From assembly GCA_039720395.1 (NCBI GenBank), contig CM077833.1:18599133-18663132 (forward strand): a stretch of DNA of 64,000 nucleotides, written 5' to 3'. Origin of the DNA: Liquidambar formosana. Taxonomy: Eukaryota > Streptophyta > Magnoliopsida > Saxifragales > Altingiaceae. The notes under the pieces were generated by a model. It had not been told where the DNA came from and did no database searches. It worked only from the letters and a program-made list of their open reading frames with translations. Position 1 is the first letter of the stretch. Each line of letters starts with the position of its first letter. This document shows, in pieces, positions 25,401 through 36,900 of the stretch. Position numbers and translations under genes: made by a program.

Positions 25401-26623
25401 ACAAGCTACAAGGAGGCTTGGTTGAGAGAGATTTTTGTACGCTTTCGTCTCTAATAGTGTGGAGTCTGATTATACTATATTATTCATCTTGTCCTATTCT
25501 GTGTTATAGGGGAGGATGGCGTCTTAATATTTTTTTACTTCCTTTTGCGAAAAACATAGTGAAAGTTGGAGTGACCCTTTAGACGTAGGCAGAGTTTGCC
25601 AAATCACGTAAGTCTGAGTTTCTTGTGTGTTCTTGATTTTTCATTTCTGCATTTTTATTATCATTACAAAAAATTCATAACAATGTATATACACACTACA
25701 CAGGTTTTTTTTATTTCAGTATATATTTTTCTCAAACATACATGTGTTTGTGTTTTTGTATATGTTGATGACTTTTGCTCCAGGATATTCTAAATTATAT
25801 AACCTAGCCTGTGAATCATCATTTGCATCTTTTAGGAATTGAGAACGATGAATTGAATTGCAGTGCAGAAAGATTAAAAATTTGTCTGTTTGTGGTATTA
25901 GTCAAAATGGATCGTGCATGCGTACGGAAATTTCTCAGCATCTTCTCGGATCCTGCTTGGAAATCTCCCAGCTTCTTTCCGGCCTGCTGCATGTTTGGGA
26001 CTTTTTGTAGCATATGTTTTCATTAAATGGTTGGCCATCTTGGGTCATTATCAAAAGATTCTCATCAATCAGAATAGGCAAAAGGAGTTGGATCATAATC
26101 ATGTCATCTTCTATGATAGCAGAAATGTATAAGCAAAAGCATGGTGGGACAAGACCAATGCCATCCAAAAATCAAAAGAGAAGGCCAGCATGTTTCATCC
26201 TTAAGAACCTAATATGGATAATGGATTGTTATCTAGCCAAAAATATATATATACTACAGATTTTTTTTATTGTTCTATGTATGCAGAACTGGATTATGCA
26301 GCTTCCTGGAACGTCTGAGTTGTACCTCAAAGATGTCCATATATGTAAACCTCTTGTTAGTCATTACCGCTGAACAGTAGCCTCTGTCAAAATATTTGGA
26401 TCTCTCAGTCTCACTCACCCCTAGCTACTGATTAAATGAAAGTGTAATGTAGTACCAGTAGTAAAAAGAAAGTCATGTTGTATATGCCAGAAGGAAATTT
26501 TAGTACTAATTAAAGCATGGGCAAAATATTGGTTTTTTGTACTAATTGAAAAAAAAAAAAAAAAAAAACCCACTTCTACTATCTACAAGATGGTAAATCT
26601 CGACATTGTCTTGAAGTCCATAA
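22434..26623. other. Intergenic DNA between the two host genes
   Basis: I looked here for a gene between the membrane-protein gene and the bHLH gene and found none. Open frames near 23700-24300 and 25364-26373 are short, overlap on both strands and match no family that I know. A hairpin is listed at 25341-25456. Confidence 0.5.
25341..25456. repeat. 116-bp inverted repeat, hairpin-forming
   Basis: The ends TATTAGAGAC and GTCTCTAATA are perfect inverses. The inner arms (about 25372-25392 and 25424-25446) pair over roughly 21 bp with one mismatch. They enclose a loop of about 30 bases, and an extra small hairpin (AATCA, TGATT) bulges out of one arm. The size and shape resemble a plant microRNA precursor or a tiny MITE. 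I found no match to a known microRNA. Confidence 0.55.
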
Positions 26624-26770
26624 CACTATGTTTGGATAAGGAATCTATAGGTAGAATTTGTCTTTGAAATGAAATTTGTAAAATTTTTATAAGGAAATTT
26701 TTCATAAAAATTTTACAAATTCCATCTTAAAGACAAATTCCACTTAAAAATTCATTATCCAAACATAGTA
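26624..26770. mobile_element. Fold-back MITE, TAA target (Tourist-like)
   Basis: 147 bp from CACTATGTTTGGATAAGG to CATTATCCAAACATAGTA, flanked by TAA on both sides (26621-26623 and 26771-26773). The arms include AATTTGTCTTTGAAATG against its near inverse, so almost the whole length is palindromic. The 3-bp target is typical of PIF/Harbinger-derived MITEs. It lies about 1.2 kb beyond the 3' end of the bHLH gene. Confidence 0.7.
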
Positions 26771-26773
26771 TAA

Positions 26774-28008
26774 ATTCTCTTTTCGTAAATATGGATGCAA
26801 AACTTGTTTTTTTGCAGTCTTATTTATCTACAACTTGTAAATCATTGACTTTGCAATTTGGATGGTATCTCTCCCCTTTTTTGTAATGGAAGATAAGAGG
26901 TTCCAAAGTTGACCCCTATAAAACGCTGATGGGTTATGGACTCTTCTATTGATTGGCAGAAAGAAATAAAAAATAAAAAATAAATATTTATATATAAAAA
27001 TAAATCTATATATGTAAACTTTTAAGAGTAAACCGAATGGTTTTATAATCCTTTTGTCACCAAAATGTACTGTTCTACCCTTATAGCGGCTGAATTCTTC
27101 TTTGACTGACAAACCTTAAGATTGTATGTGTAGGTGCGCGTGTTGGTCTGTGTTTATTAGTTTAATTACATGAAGATGAGATAGAAAATTAGAATGATTA
27201 ACAGAAGGTGATATATTTATGCCAGATCGATGTTCGCGAACTTATACTACCTGCAGAAACAAGCATCAATAAAAAGTACATTAATGGTAGCTTTAGCTAC
27301 ATAAAGAGAATCACATGACTCTTTTCAACCCCGGCCAGCCCCAAACCCAAGGGGGAAAAAGTAATGAAATTATCCTAATCCTTTCTTGTAACTGGGCGTA
27401 TATTTTGGCTTTTCAAACTAATTATTATATACTAATAGAAGATTCAGAGGGCAGCAACTGGATTATTCTTTTAATCCATAGAGAATTCCATTATCTCATA
27501 TTCTATTCCCTTTAATTTATCAAGATATTCATTACCCACATGAAGGAAGTTGGTTGATTATATTATAATATATCTATAAGAGTGTGTGGCAAGGATAGAG
27601 AAATTTAAAATTAAAAATTAAAAAAAAAATAAGAAAAAGAAAAAAAGCACTGCCCAGTTATGCATTTTATAATGGTACTTTGGTCAGTGGCTATATATTG
27701 TAAATGAGAGAATCCCAAAAACATTCCATTCCCATTAATTAAAACAATTGAAAGTAAAAGAACTTTTTTTTTTTTTTTTTTCTCTTGGGCATGTGAACCG
27801 ACAAAGCAATATCAATAAGCAACTCCAATTGAAACAGATTCTAGGCAAATTGGTTTATGAGATGGCTCTGATGAGCAGAAGCCACTTATTTTAGGAAGTC
27901 AAAATCACTACAACTTCTCACTTGCAGATCGAGCCAGATTGAAAATGCAGATATTGAAGTTCACCACCTACAAGCTTTTTCCATTCTCATCTTTTTCCTA
28001 TTCCATTT
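26774..28008. other. Intergenic DNA downstream of the bHLH gene
   Basis: AT-rich, with poly-A and poly-T runs (for example about 27764-27782). The 3' untranslated region of the bHLH gene must begin just below 28009. No clear polyadenylation signal could be chosen among many AATAAA-like motifs. Confidence 0.45.
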
Positions 28009-29352
28009 CTACAGGCACCTTCCTCCATATCCTGCATTTCTAAACAATGCTTGCTTTATGTCTTCGGAACTCATTAATGCTCCCTGTTCCGAGTCCTACA
28101 GCCATGACAAGAACAAATACAAGGAATATTAGTTCATCCTTGGGCCCTCTTTTTTTAAAAATAAAAAAAAAATAAAAATTCTGTTGGTTTAAAATTAAAA
28201 AAGACTGCCATGGAAACCTAGGAAATAGATGAGTTTGTACCTCTGAGCAAGAGGCTTGCATTGCAAAATCATTGAAACAGCTAATAACGCACTGTTGAAT
28301 CTCAAGGCCTAATGCTTCTAGGGTATTCACTGTCGATAGCAACAAACCCGGTTTCCCTCCGCAGCAAATCTCGACTCGGGTATCCATATTCCTTCGTTCC
28401 ACATCAAACTGCGAGAGAAATTAACATACAGACCAATCCACAAATTCAGATTCTGGGTAACTCGAATTCAGCTCAATTTTGAATAGTCATAGTGAGTACA
28501 GCAGAAAACCATGCGTACCTTGGGTGAATTTCTCACCAGAATATCATTTGGCTTTAGGTCCTTCAAAATGTTCATCAAGTCCACCTGATTCGAACCACCC
28601 ACTTCGATTTCCTCTTGCAAACTCTGTATTCTCTCTAGCAGCTCTTTCATGTAATCTATGGTATCTCCAAGTATAGCTGTTCTGTCCATCTGTCAAATAA
28701 AAAAAATATATATCAAATCAGCAACCAATTGAATTGGCCTCCAAGAATAGAGTCGGGCTGATAATTCATTTACCTTGCTTATCTTAGGAACCACCGATCT
28801 AAGCATCGAAAGGCGGTCATTCAATCGCTTCCTTCTCCTTCTCTCGGCCATTAGATTCTTCGACGGCTGTCCTTGCACCTTTTTGATTCCACTCTTTCGT
28901 TCTACACACGGCCCCATGTTGAAAACCGGAGCTTCATTTGATTGAATTGGCTCCACTTTACAAGCAGATTGCATCTCAAAATTGTGAAGATCATCTCCGA
29001 GCACAACCGGTTCTTCGTCCCCCATTATCGACGATGGGCCGCAATCTTCTTGACTCGGAAAAGGTGGCGTGTCCAGCTGGTTATCAGTGAGAGAATCGGT
29101 TATATGCAGTGCAGAGAAATTTTCTCCGAATGGGCAGTACGGTTCACTGAAGGAGTGATCAAAGTTCTGTTGGAGTGGTGAAGAGAATCCTTGGAAGGAA
29201 GAAGCTGGAATAAGAGAAGCTGGGTTTTCGTTGAAGCTATCAAAATTCCAGCCATTAGAGAGAAATTCATTCATTTCTGTAGGAATGGTTTCCCAGGTGT
29301 CTCTTCTTAGAGCTAGAAACTCCTGCTGGAAGTCATGTTCATTGAGCTCCAT
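28009..29352 (-). CDS. bHLH transcription factor, bHLH93/bHLH61-like (four exons, complete)
   Basis: Exons at 28774-29352 (579 nt), 28519-28689 (171), 28241-28408 (168) and 28009-28095 (87 with stop). All introns are GT-AG and phase 0, giving 334 residues. Residues 1-160 are acidic and Ser/Pro-rich, beginning [17 protein letters not shown]. The basic region [17 protein letters not shown] (about 165-181) carries the E and R residues that contact E-box DNA. The first intron falls in the loop between VVPKISK and [13 protein letters not shown], the usual position in this subgroup. Exon 3 encodes an ACT-like fold ([24 protein letters not shown]). The end, [20 protein letters not shown], is characteristic of the bHLH93/bHLH61 group, relatives of ICE1. 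Members are nuclear regulators; Arabidopsis bHLH93 affects flowering and meristem development. The length is close to that of Arabidopsis bHLH93 as I recall it. I saw no defect. Confidence 0.95.
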
Positions 29353-29402
<50 letters not shown>

Positions 29403-29405
29403 AAT
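29353..29405 (-). repeat. GA-rich microsatellite in the bHLH leader
   Basis: A (GA)n tract ends immediately before the chosen ATG. An in-frame upstream ATG at 29428-29430 would add 26 residues, mostly an Arg-Glu run encoded by this repeat. Family members start at the MEL- or MEH-type sequence, so the downstream ATG is preferred. GA tracts at this position in plant leaders often bind BBR/BPC proteins, which is inference here. Confidence 0.7.
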
Positions 29406-29467
29406 TCTTAGAGACAGCTAAGAATGACAATTACAGGACGTACACCAAGATAACATGAAGTTGCACC

Positions 29468-29493
29468 CAGGTGTAGTATATATATATATATAT
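29468..29493 (-). promoter_or_regulatory. Possible TATA region and E-box upstream of the bHLH gene
   Basis: A TATATATATATA tract at about 29476-29493 lies about 125 bp upstream of the start codon. An E-box (CAGGTG/CACCTG) is at 29468-29473. The spacing fits a TATA box with a short leader, but AT tracts are frequent throughout the window. Confidence 0.35.
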
Positions 29494-30074
29494 GACCCAA
29501 TTGCAAATAAAATATTAATATGGCCCCGTCAAAATTGGTGAGACTCCTTTATTTCATTTATAAAATGGTAGATATGAGTTTTAATCTCAACCTTCCAACA
29601 GGTTGAGGATGTCTATTAAGTTTGCAATCTAAAAACTTTAAGTTTTGGTGAGGAGTTCATAGAGGTATACAAATACATATCAAATTAAACTTAATGTTTA
29701 GGTGATGTGGGATCAGATATATTTTTCGAACACTCAACTTTACATATGAATTTAACAAAATAATACTAAACATGTCAAGTGAATAACAAAGACAATCTTA
29801 CAAATGGAACATGCAAAAGAATGATGTGCTCTAGCAATTACATGTTGAGTTTCTAACTTAATTAATAGCCTAAATTTTTAAGTGGAGTATCCAAACATGT
29901 ATATAAAAACATATACGGTTATATGTGTTCCCATCAATACGTGTTGATATAAGTTATATCAATACCATGCATTGAGAGTTATACCATTTACATTGATGTA
30001 ATGTATCTCATATATCATTAATGCACAATGTATAAGTCCCAATGCGAGATATCCTGCACATGATCAAATCTTTA

Positions 30075-30109
<35 letters not shown>

Positions 30110-31036
30110 ATATATATATATATATAAAGAAAACAATTGATTGAATTAAAAAGTATCTTCAATTCATCTAAAAAGATACTCAGTAATTTTAATTTTAATT
30201 TTATTTTTATTTTTTGCAAACATAGTTTTATTATTTGTTCAAATAAAACCAAAGATATACAAGTACTGTTCTGACCATTAACCCATATAAAATTAGAAAT
30301 ATATCTATTTTAATATGGCAAAATCTATTTCAATGGTTTCCATTAATGCATTTATACATAAAATAATAGAAACCATCAATTTTAGTGGGGTGAACCCCAT
30401 TCCAGATATTGTCTCTCTCTATTATAGTACGTTTATATGAATAGAAACTTAGAAAAAAGGCCTCTTCCTCTTCATCTTAAATGCAATATTATTATAGTAT
30501 TAACAAAACGTTTTCATTGTATTATGTTAATTTTCTGTTTAATTACTAGTAGCTACATCCCAAGATTGAAATGGAATCTACTTTTTCCTCTCTCATTTTA
30601 TGTCTTTTTCACCGAAATCTGTGATCAAAACTGGACTTAATATTTATTTCTTATCTCTGAAAACTGAGACCCACATATCTGTCTGAACCGAAAAGGATGG
30701 AGTTAGCATCATAGACCTGTCAGGGTTCTTTGTATATATGCATAACCATAACCTCTGTAACATTCATTCAATTTCCCTGAACAGCAACAACGTACACACA
30801 CACTCTCTCCCCGTATGGAGAAAAAATTGCTGAGTGGGCCCCTTTCCTCAATGCCTCCAAAATTTTGGCCTAGCTCACAAATTCAAATGGGTTGGTGGGC
30901 CTCTTTTGTTCTTTCTGCACTTTTCCTGTTTACTCTAAACAAAGAAATAATTTTGTCTGATTTTGTTGTTTAGTTATTCCCATTAACTAATCTAATCTCT
31001 CTGCATCTTTTCTATCCCTTCTTAATTTCCACGTCT
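29494..31036. other. Intergenic DNA upstream of the bHLH gene
   Basis: Contains a family C palindrome at about 29935-30062 and an (AT)n tract near 30077-30125. No further gene is recognised. Confidence 0.5.
29935..30062. repeat. Palindromic GTTGATATAA repeat (family C)
   Basis: Starts ACGTGTTGATATAAGTTATA and runs through CATTGAGAGTTATACC to a region around CCAATGCGAGA. Related to 5030-5182 and 13160-13312; the right end is diverged. Confidence 0.45.
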
Positions 31037-31347
31037 AGAGCAATTTTGATGGTGTGCCACTATTATCATACCTTAGCAATAGCATATTTTTGTGTTGTTC
31101 TATTGGTGTGCAAAAAATATAATAATAACACACTCTTGTATCATATTTAACATACACTTGTGTCAAAATAGTACAAAAGTGATTAAAAAAAAATGAAAAG
31201 AAAGGTATGTGATTGTGCCAAAAAAATTACGTATTATGTGAATTGCACGATTAGAGTACATTATGTCAAATTATAACATTTGACACTAAGTAAATACTAA
31301 AATAGAAATAGTACAGACAAAATAATACAAATCATTGGAGATGCTCT
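31037..31347. mobile_element. MITE with AGAGCA ends
   Basis: 311 bp beginning AGAGCAATTTTGATGGTGTG and ending ATCATTGGAGATGCTCT. The inverted ends correspond to the widespread plant AGAGCATCTCCAATG type. The flanks (CTA left, TTA right) are compatible with a diverged 3-bp target. No coding sequence. Confidence 0.5.
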
Positions 31348-34300
31348 TAAAGGATGATGGTCGGCTTCTGTCTCATTCTCATTTCACCTTCCCAAAACAA
31401 AAAACTTAGATATATAAGCACGAAGAGGCGTTAGTAATCAAATACATGAAATTTACTAATAAAAATTAATAAGCATCATATCTGGCATGAATGCATCCTC
31501 GATCATCCCTCTATCCACCAAGAAGTCACTTATTTTTATTTTCAACCATTTCGGACATACAATCCAAGACATGCAACATTGATCATTAAATTTAACATGT
31601 TGAATCACCATTACAACTTCACTAAAAAGCTTATTAAAATGAACCTGCATATGAATGTCAAAGTTGACAAATAATTTGAATATAACATTGTTAAATAAGA
31701 TAGAACATCAAACTCTGATCGACCCTTATGATCAAATCATATGATGTTTCAATGAGATTTTGTGTGCGAGATTGGGTCTGCCATCCAACATGTATATGAC
31801 AAATGTCTTGGAATTCATGAAATATGCCCCAAAAGAGGGGAAGAAAAAAGAAAAAGAAAAATCCTATCAATATATATACCCACAAATACGCCTTTACTAC
31901 CTTTCTCCCTTGGTTTCTCCCTAGCCTTGTGGTACAAGATGGTCTTATTGAACACTCAGTATATACCAAAACTAGCCATTTCTCAAGGGTTATTTTGGCT
32001 GATGCGGTCTATACGCATTGGCCGTATCGATGAATGGATAAAGGGTAGTTGACTATGTAGATGAGGGCTCTTCTATTGTCCATTAATTCACAATAGTGGT
32101 CATATGGCCCTACTTGAATTGCTCCAAAATGTTACTTATCATTGTTCTTACTATTATTCCTGTCGTTTGTATTACCATTTTCTTTGGTAGGCAACCACGA
32201 ATCGAATTATAACCTACAACTAGAAGCTCGTGACTCAGAGCCTGGTCCATCCAGCCTGGTCCATCCAAATCCATCTAGTGTTTTGAGCCCTCAGCATTAT
32301 TTTTTTTTCCCCTGGATGTCTGTGTAATAATGGTATGGAGGATATGATAACCATAAACACTAACAATAAATATTTACCTTTTTTTTTTAGGTAATATTGA
32401 CGAAAGGTTGAAGGATCACCTAGGGTATCCCCTTATAAGATGAGCAAAGATGACATTACACTGCAAGGATAAACATGCATTGAAAATGAACTCAATGGAA
32501 GGCAATTAGAACTTTGAAGATGCTTTGATACTGTGTCGTAAAGTCTCTTCGGCATCATACATTAGGCTCGTGCTCAAAATCATTTTCATGCTAACTAATG
32601 TCCATCTTACAGCTACACAATCACATAAAGAAGGAAGCCATTACCCATTGACTAAATTTAGTTTCCTATGTAAAATATCAATTGTACCAAATTTTATTTT
32701 TCTACATACATATCTGGTTTTATTATTTAATTCGATCTAAAGTCATATTCTTGAATTAATTATATATATCTTAGATCAAGACAATTACAACATATTTATT
32801 ATTATTTTTTTATCAGTCAGGATATCCAAATCTTTATATCGACTAATTCCGTAGCATACGGGTAAGATCGCCATCCACGTCCAGATTAGATCCTGCTGAT
32901 GTACATTAAGAGAAAATAAGAGGTCAAAATATTTGGGAATTGGAAGGACAAAAAGTAAATACGAAAAAGAGAATGGGGGTGAAGTACAAATTTCAAGGAG
33001 AATAATGCACAATTGATGAATTGACCCGCCTCATCCACGTGAATTTCTTACCTTAGACAAGTGCCTTCTAATCAACTCCCCACGTGTCTGACTGTGGTGG
33101 GATTCATCTGAAAAGTTACGAGCACCATTGTTAGGCTGTGTTTGGTGCGATGGAATTAGGGTGGGAGTGGAATGACTCCATTCCTCCAAAAAAAACCAGA
33201 GAATGTTTTAGTAATTTGGTACAGCCCTATAGCCCTACAGTCTTTTGTGACTGGATCCGTTTTTGCCAACGACCCATTTTAAAATGAAGCTGGATTAACC
33301 CATCAACATACCCCGACCAGAATTTACAGTGATTAATTACTGCACTCTACACTGCACCAAATTTATGCTCCGTTTCGTAGTTTGGGATTGGATCGGTTTT
33401 TGTCCACCGCCCATTTTAAAATGAAGGATTACCTCAACAACTTACCCAACAACAATTGACGAGTGATAACTACCCCTACCATGCACCAATTTAATTCTCT
33501 GTTTCATGAGGAAGATAAAAACCGGGAAGAAAAAAAAAATTTCCATCCTAAACGGAGAAAACCTTTCTTTTTTGTCTAGGTAAGTAATGAGGATAGAAAA
33601 ATAAAATAAAATAAAAAACGAAAAATTATATTATTTTACAATGAGGTAGGTTATTGTCGCCACAAAAATTCTTTAGTACTTTTCCACTAATTTTAAAATT
33701 TTCAAGTTTTTATGAAAATATAAAAAGTTTTCATAAAAAATGTTCACGTCGTCTATTAGAAAACATCATTTTGAACAACTTTGTAAAAAAAAGTTTATCC
33801 AAAATCTATTATTTAAATGGAATTTTTGACAATTTATAATTTATGTTTCATTTTTACAGAATTTTTTATAAAAAAATGATTGAAAAATCCATTTAAACGA
33901 TATATTTTGAAAAAATTTTTCAAATAACTTATCTCCAATTCATGACTCATGTGATGGGTTAGGATCAACATACACAAACCTTTACACAAGTTTTTAGATG
34001 ATTTATTTTCAATTCATATTTTGAGAAACCCATTGTTAGATTAGGTAGTCTTCTCACATAGGTCATACATGTAAAAAAAAAAAAAATCAAGTGGATTCAA
34101 GAATAAAAACTCTTTCATTCATAAATGTGATATTTTTAGTGACTAAAAAGATAAGTTTTAAGATCAAATGAAAACAAATCTCAGATTAATTTAATTTTTT
34201 GAGTGCATAAGTTATGTAGAAAGACTATTTTATCTAATGATGAATTTCATAAAATACAAATTGGGGATAAATTATTTAAAAACTCTGTGTAAATATTGGT

Positions 34301-34964
34301 GTATGTTGATACGAGCCTAATGTAATTATCAAGTTTTTGATGGGTGCCATAAAATTTCCCTCAGACTGATTCTAGTTGCATCCAAACGGATAGGCCTACG
34401 TAGTGGAGAGGTGCAGGGTTTAAAGTCAAAGCCAAAGAGACATAGACCGAGAGAAAGAGAGGGTTTGGAGCGGGACCAATGACATGATGCAAGTGACAAA
34501 ACCGCCGGCGGTTTTGTCCAACACCAATCAACTTAAGCGGTTTTCATACTCTTTCCTCTCGCTCGCTCCATCCACTCCCAACCAATAATTCAGCCCACAA
34601 TTTCTCGTTTCGCGTTTTGGGCCCACCCCAAAACCTCTTCTCTCTCTCAACTTGTTTGCCACTGATTTGTTTGCTTGTTCCATCGAAAAGGTGCTGTGTT
34701 TTTTATTTTTTTATTTTTTTTGGCTAGGTGGTTCAGGCCACAGGGTTATTTTGGTGATAAAATATGTACAGTGTTCCGTTGAAGAAGGGGATGAGTTACT
34801 GTTGAGGTTTAAGAATAAAGGAAAGAAAGAGTCTTTATTTATATATATATACACACACACACAAGTAATGGGTTCATCATGACTATACGCTTAAGCCTTT
34901 TATGTGAGTATAAGTTTTAGCCTTGCATATTAGACCTGTTATGGGAGATTTTGGATTCCCTTTA
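31348..34964. other. Intergenic DNA with a decayed palindromic element
   Basis: At about 33660-33925 the sequence matches the core of the family A/B MITEs (AGAAAACATCATTTTGAACA, AAAATCTATTATTTAAATGG, CCATTTAAACGATA) but lacks both ends. At about 34380-34690 a GC-richer CT-rich stretch ends in an AAAG/GTGCTG sequence that resembles a leader exon and donor. I found no matching downstream coding exon. Confidence 0.4.
33660..33925. mobile_element. Truncated copy of the family A/B MITE core
   Basis: Shares the AAAACATCATTTTGAACAAC and TTTAAACGATA segments and the central palindrome with families A and B. Neither GGGAACGGC nor GGCCTCTATTGG ends are present, and no target duplication was found. Confidence 0.6.
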
Positions 34965-35198
34965 GGCTTTGTTTGTTTGGTTGGAATGGAATGGATGGAA
35001 TGGAATTTCATTCCAATTCATTCCAAATAACATGTTTGGATGAAGTAATAAAATAGGAATAGAATCAAACATAAGTAGGAAATTATAATGATATTCATTT
35101 CGTAATGTTTATTTCAATCTCATTCCATTCCAAACTATTTTCAGCATGGAATCAGATTCCATTCCCACCCATTCCATTCCAATCAAACAAGCATGGTC
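34965..35198. mobile_element. TTA-flanked MITE with TGGAATGGAATGG arms, copy 1
   Basis: 234 bp from GGCTTTGTTTGTTTGGTTGG to CCAATCAAACAAGCATGGTC, flanked by TTA on both sides. The inner arms are TGGAATGGAATGG repeats and their inverse. The same family is at 39610-39844, with a damaged copy at about 55850-56003. The 3-bp target suggests PIF/Harbinger descent. Confidence 0.7.
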
Positions 35199-36640
35199 TT
35201 ATAGTAATTGATGAAGAAGAGGGGAGTATCTAATGTAAATAGGATTGAATTATCAAAAAGTTATATTAGACATTTAACGCTAAATGCCCTTTTTTTAGGA
35301 ATTAAAATTCACCATTGGCGTTCTGAATGGAAAATGAGAATTTTAATCCCTTTTTTGGGATTACTTATAATTTGACCCACAATTTCATCATTCGCTCTTT
35401 TTATTCTTGCGGTTTACTCTCACTAACAGCATGAGTGAAAATCTCTTCCACGTTTTAGGACCCTTCTTTCTATATTTTCTCTGAAAAATCGCTTCCATTT
35501 TTAAAGTCCCACAAAATCTTTCCTTACTCTTTGCAAAATCTCTTCCATTCATGGAGCTCTGAAAATCACTTCTATTATTGGAGTGATGAATACAATTCTA
35601 CTCAAATTTATGCAAACTCAATACTTTTATTGATTCAAGATTTCACCCTCAATTGGATTTATGTCTTTGGCGACAGAAAACCCCTCCCTCATATCTGTAA
35701 TAGGGCTTTTGGTAGACGATGTTTTAAGATTTCATTTTTCCTTTTTTCTTTTTTTTTTTAAATTTATTTTTTAAATACTGGATTGTATTAACTTGCCTTT
35801 ATTGATTTCATTGATGTAATGAAATCCCTTGAAACCATTTGATGTTCTTCTAAATGGCTAGAATTTTGCCAACAATGAAATTATGATTATGGAAATCCAA
35901 ATTTTCCCGTGTCTTAATTACCACCTAAATTGAATATCAAAATAGTTGTAACAGTAATAGGAGTGCCACTTTTCAATTCCATCCAAGGAAGAGCTGAAGG
36001 AATTTACTGCTTCAGGAACCATTGGGTTTGGCCCATGCACACTAGTGCAATGGGTTAATTACCAGCAAGTCTGCATGAAGTTGCACTCAACAATCTTTGA
36101 AAAAGGATTCAAGTTTAGTTTAAAGATATTCGAACCAAACCTTTTCTGGACAAATTCACTCACAAATACCTTAAAATCTAGTTGAGGGCAAATTAATAGA
36201 CAGATAAAGGTCTGGATTTTTGTAAAATTGGGTGGAAAGAAATTCAAAATAAGAATAAAAAAATATTGAGCCTAAATTTTTGTAAGGAATTTTATGTCTT
36301 CCTATGGTTGATGACGTGGCAAATTGTGGATCCTTAGATTTTATTTGACTGTCCGTCAATTGGACTAAAATGGAGATTGTGAGATTAGAGGGGATCCAAG
36401 CCTGTCCAACGTGATTTTTGCTAGTGAACGCCTATCCAATTCAAAAAAGTCTCTCTCACCTAGCAGCTATTTCTTACTTTCCCTTTTCCACTCTATGGTG
36501 GAGTCGACTTTTCTGCTCCTTCGGAGCCGTCGGTGCCTAGCGAGAAAATGAATCAACGCGATTTTGGCTAATAACTAATAAGAAGGGGTCGAGTTCTGAA
36601 AAAGCTCGTCGATCCAAATGAATCATTCTTCTGGTCTCTA
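35199..36640. other. Intergenic DNA, no gene seen
   Basis: Ordinary sequence with short open frames of low information. Nothing is recognised between the MITE and the replication-protein fragment. Confidence 0.45.
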
Positions 36641-36900
36641 TTCGCCCCATACAAGCGGCTCCTTATCCTGTTTTGTTAGAAAATTTAAAATGGAACCCCA
36701 ACCATTATGAAATTTTGAATGAAATTGCGCTCCATCAAATTCCTCAAACGCTTTTCTCAACTTCTTGTGCGCTGTATATCTAGAAGCATCTCTACTAAGA
36801 ATTCCCACATGGTAATGAAATCCACTCTCCTGATGCATCTCTTTAGCAACCACAACTGATCTACAACTAAAGCATAATAAGATTCTATCTATGAAATTGT
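36641..36900 (-). pseudogene. Fragment of a rolling-circle replication (Rep) protein, CRESS-DNA type
   Basis: The minus-strand frame reads through VVVAKEMH, then HYHVGIL, which has the spacing of the HUH metal-binding motif of rolling-circle initiators. After about 40 residues come LNFLTKQDKEPLVWGE and a stop. That tail resembles the third Rep motif and the following W-G-E of geminivirus-like and other CRESS-DNA Reps. Where the catalytic tyrosine of the YxxK motif is expected there is phenylalanine (NFLTK), so DNA cleavage would be lost. The first Rep motif and the helicase domain are absent, and upstream sequence turns into AT repeats. I read it as an old, inactive endogenised fragment. It might instead come from a plasmid-like or transposon relative. 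Confidence 0.6.

Noticed and set aside
20000..28000. A DUF1195 gene expected between the two syntenic genes
   Set aside because: I searched the region for a coding exon between the membrane-protein and bHLH genes and saw none.
34380..34690. Leader exon of an unknown host gene
   Set aside because: It has a CT-rich leader look and a possible donor, but I found no coding exon downstream to support a gene.
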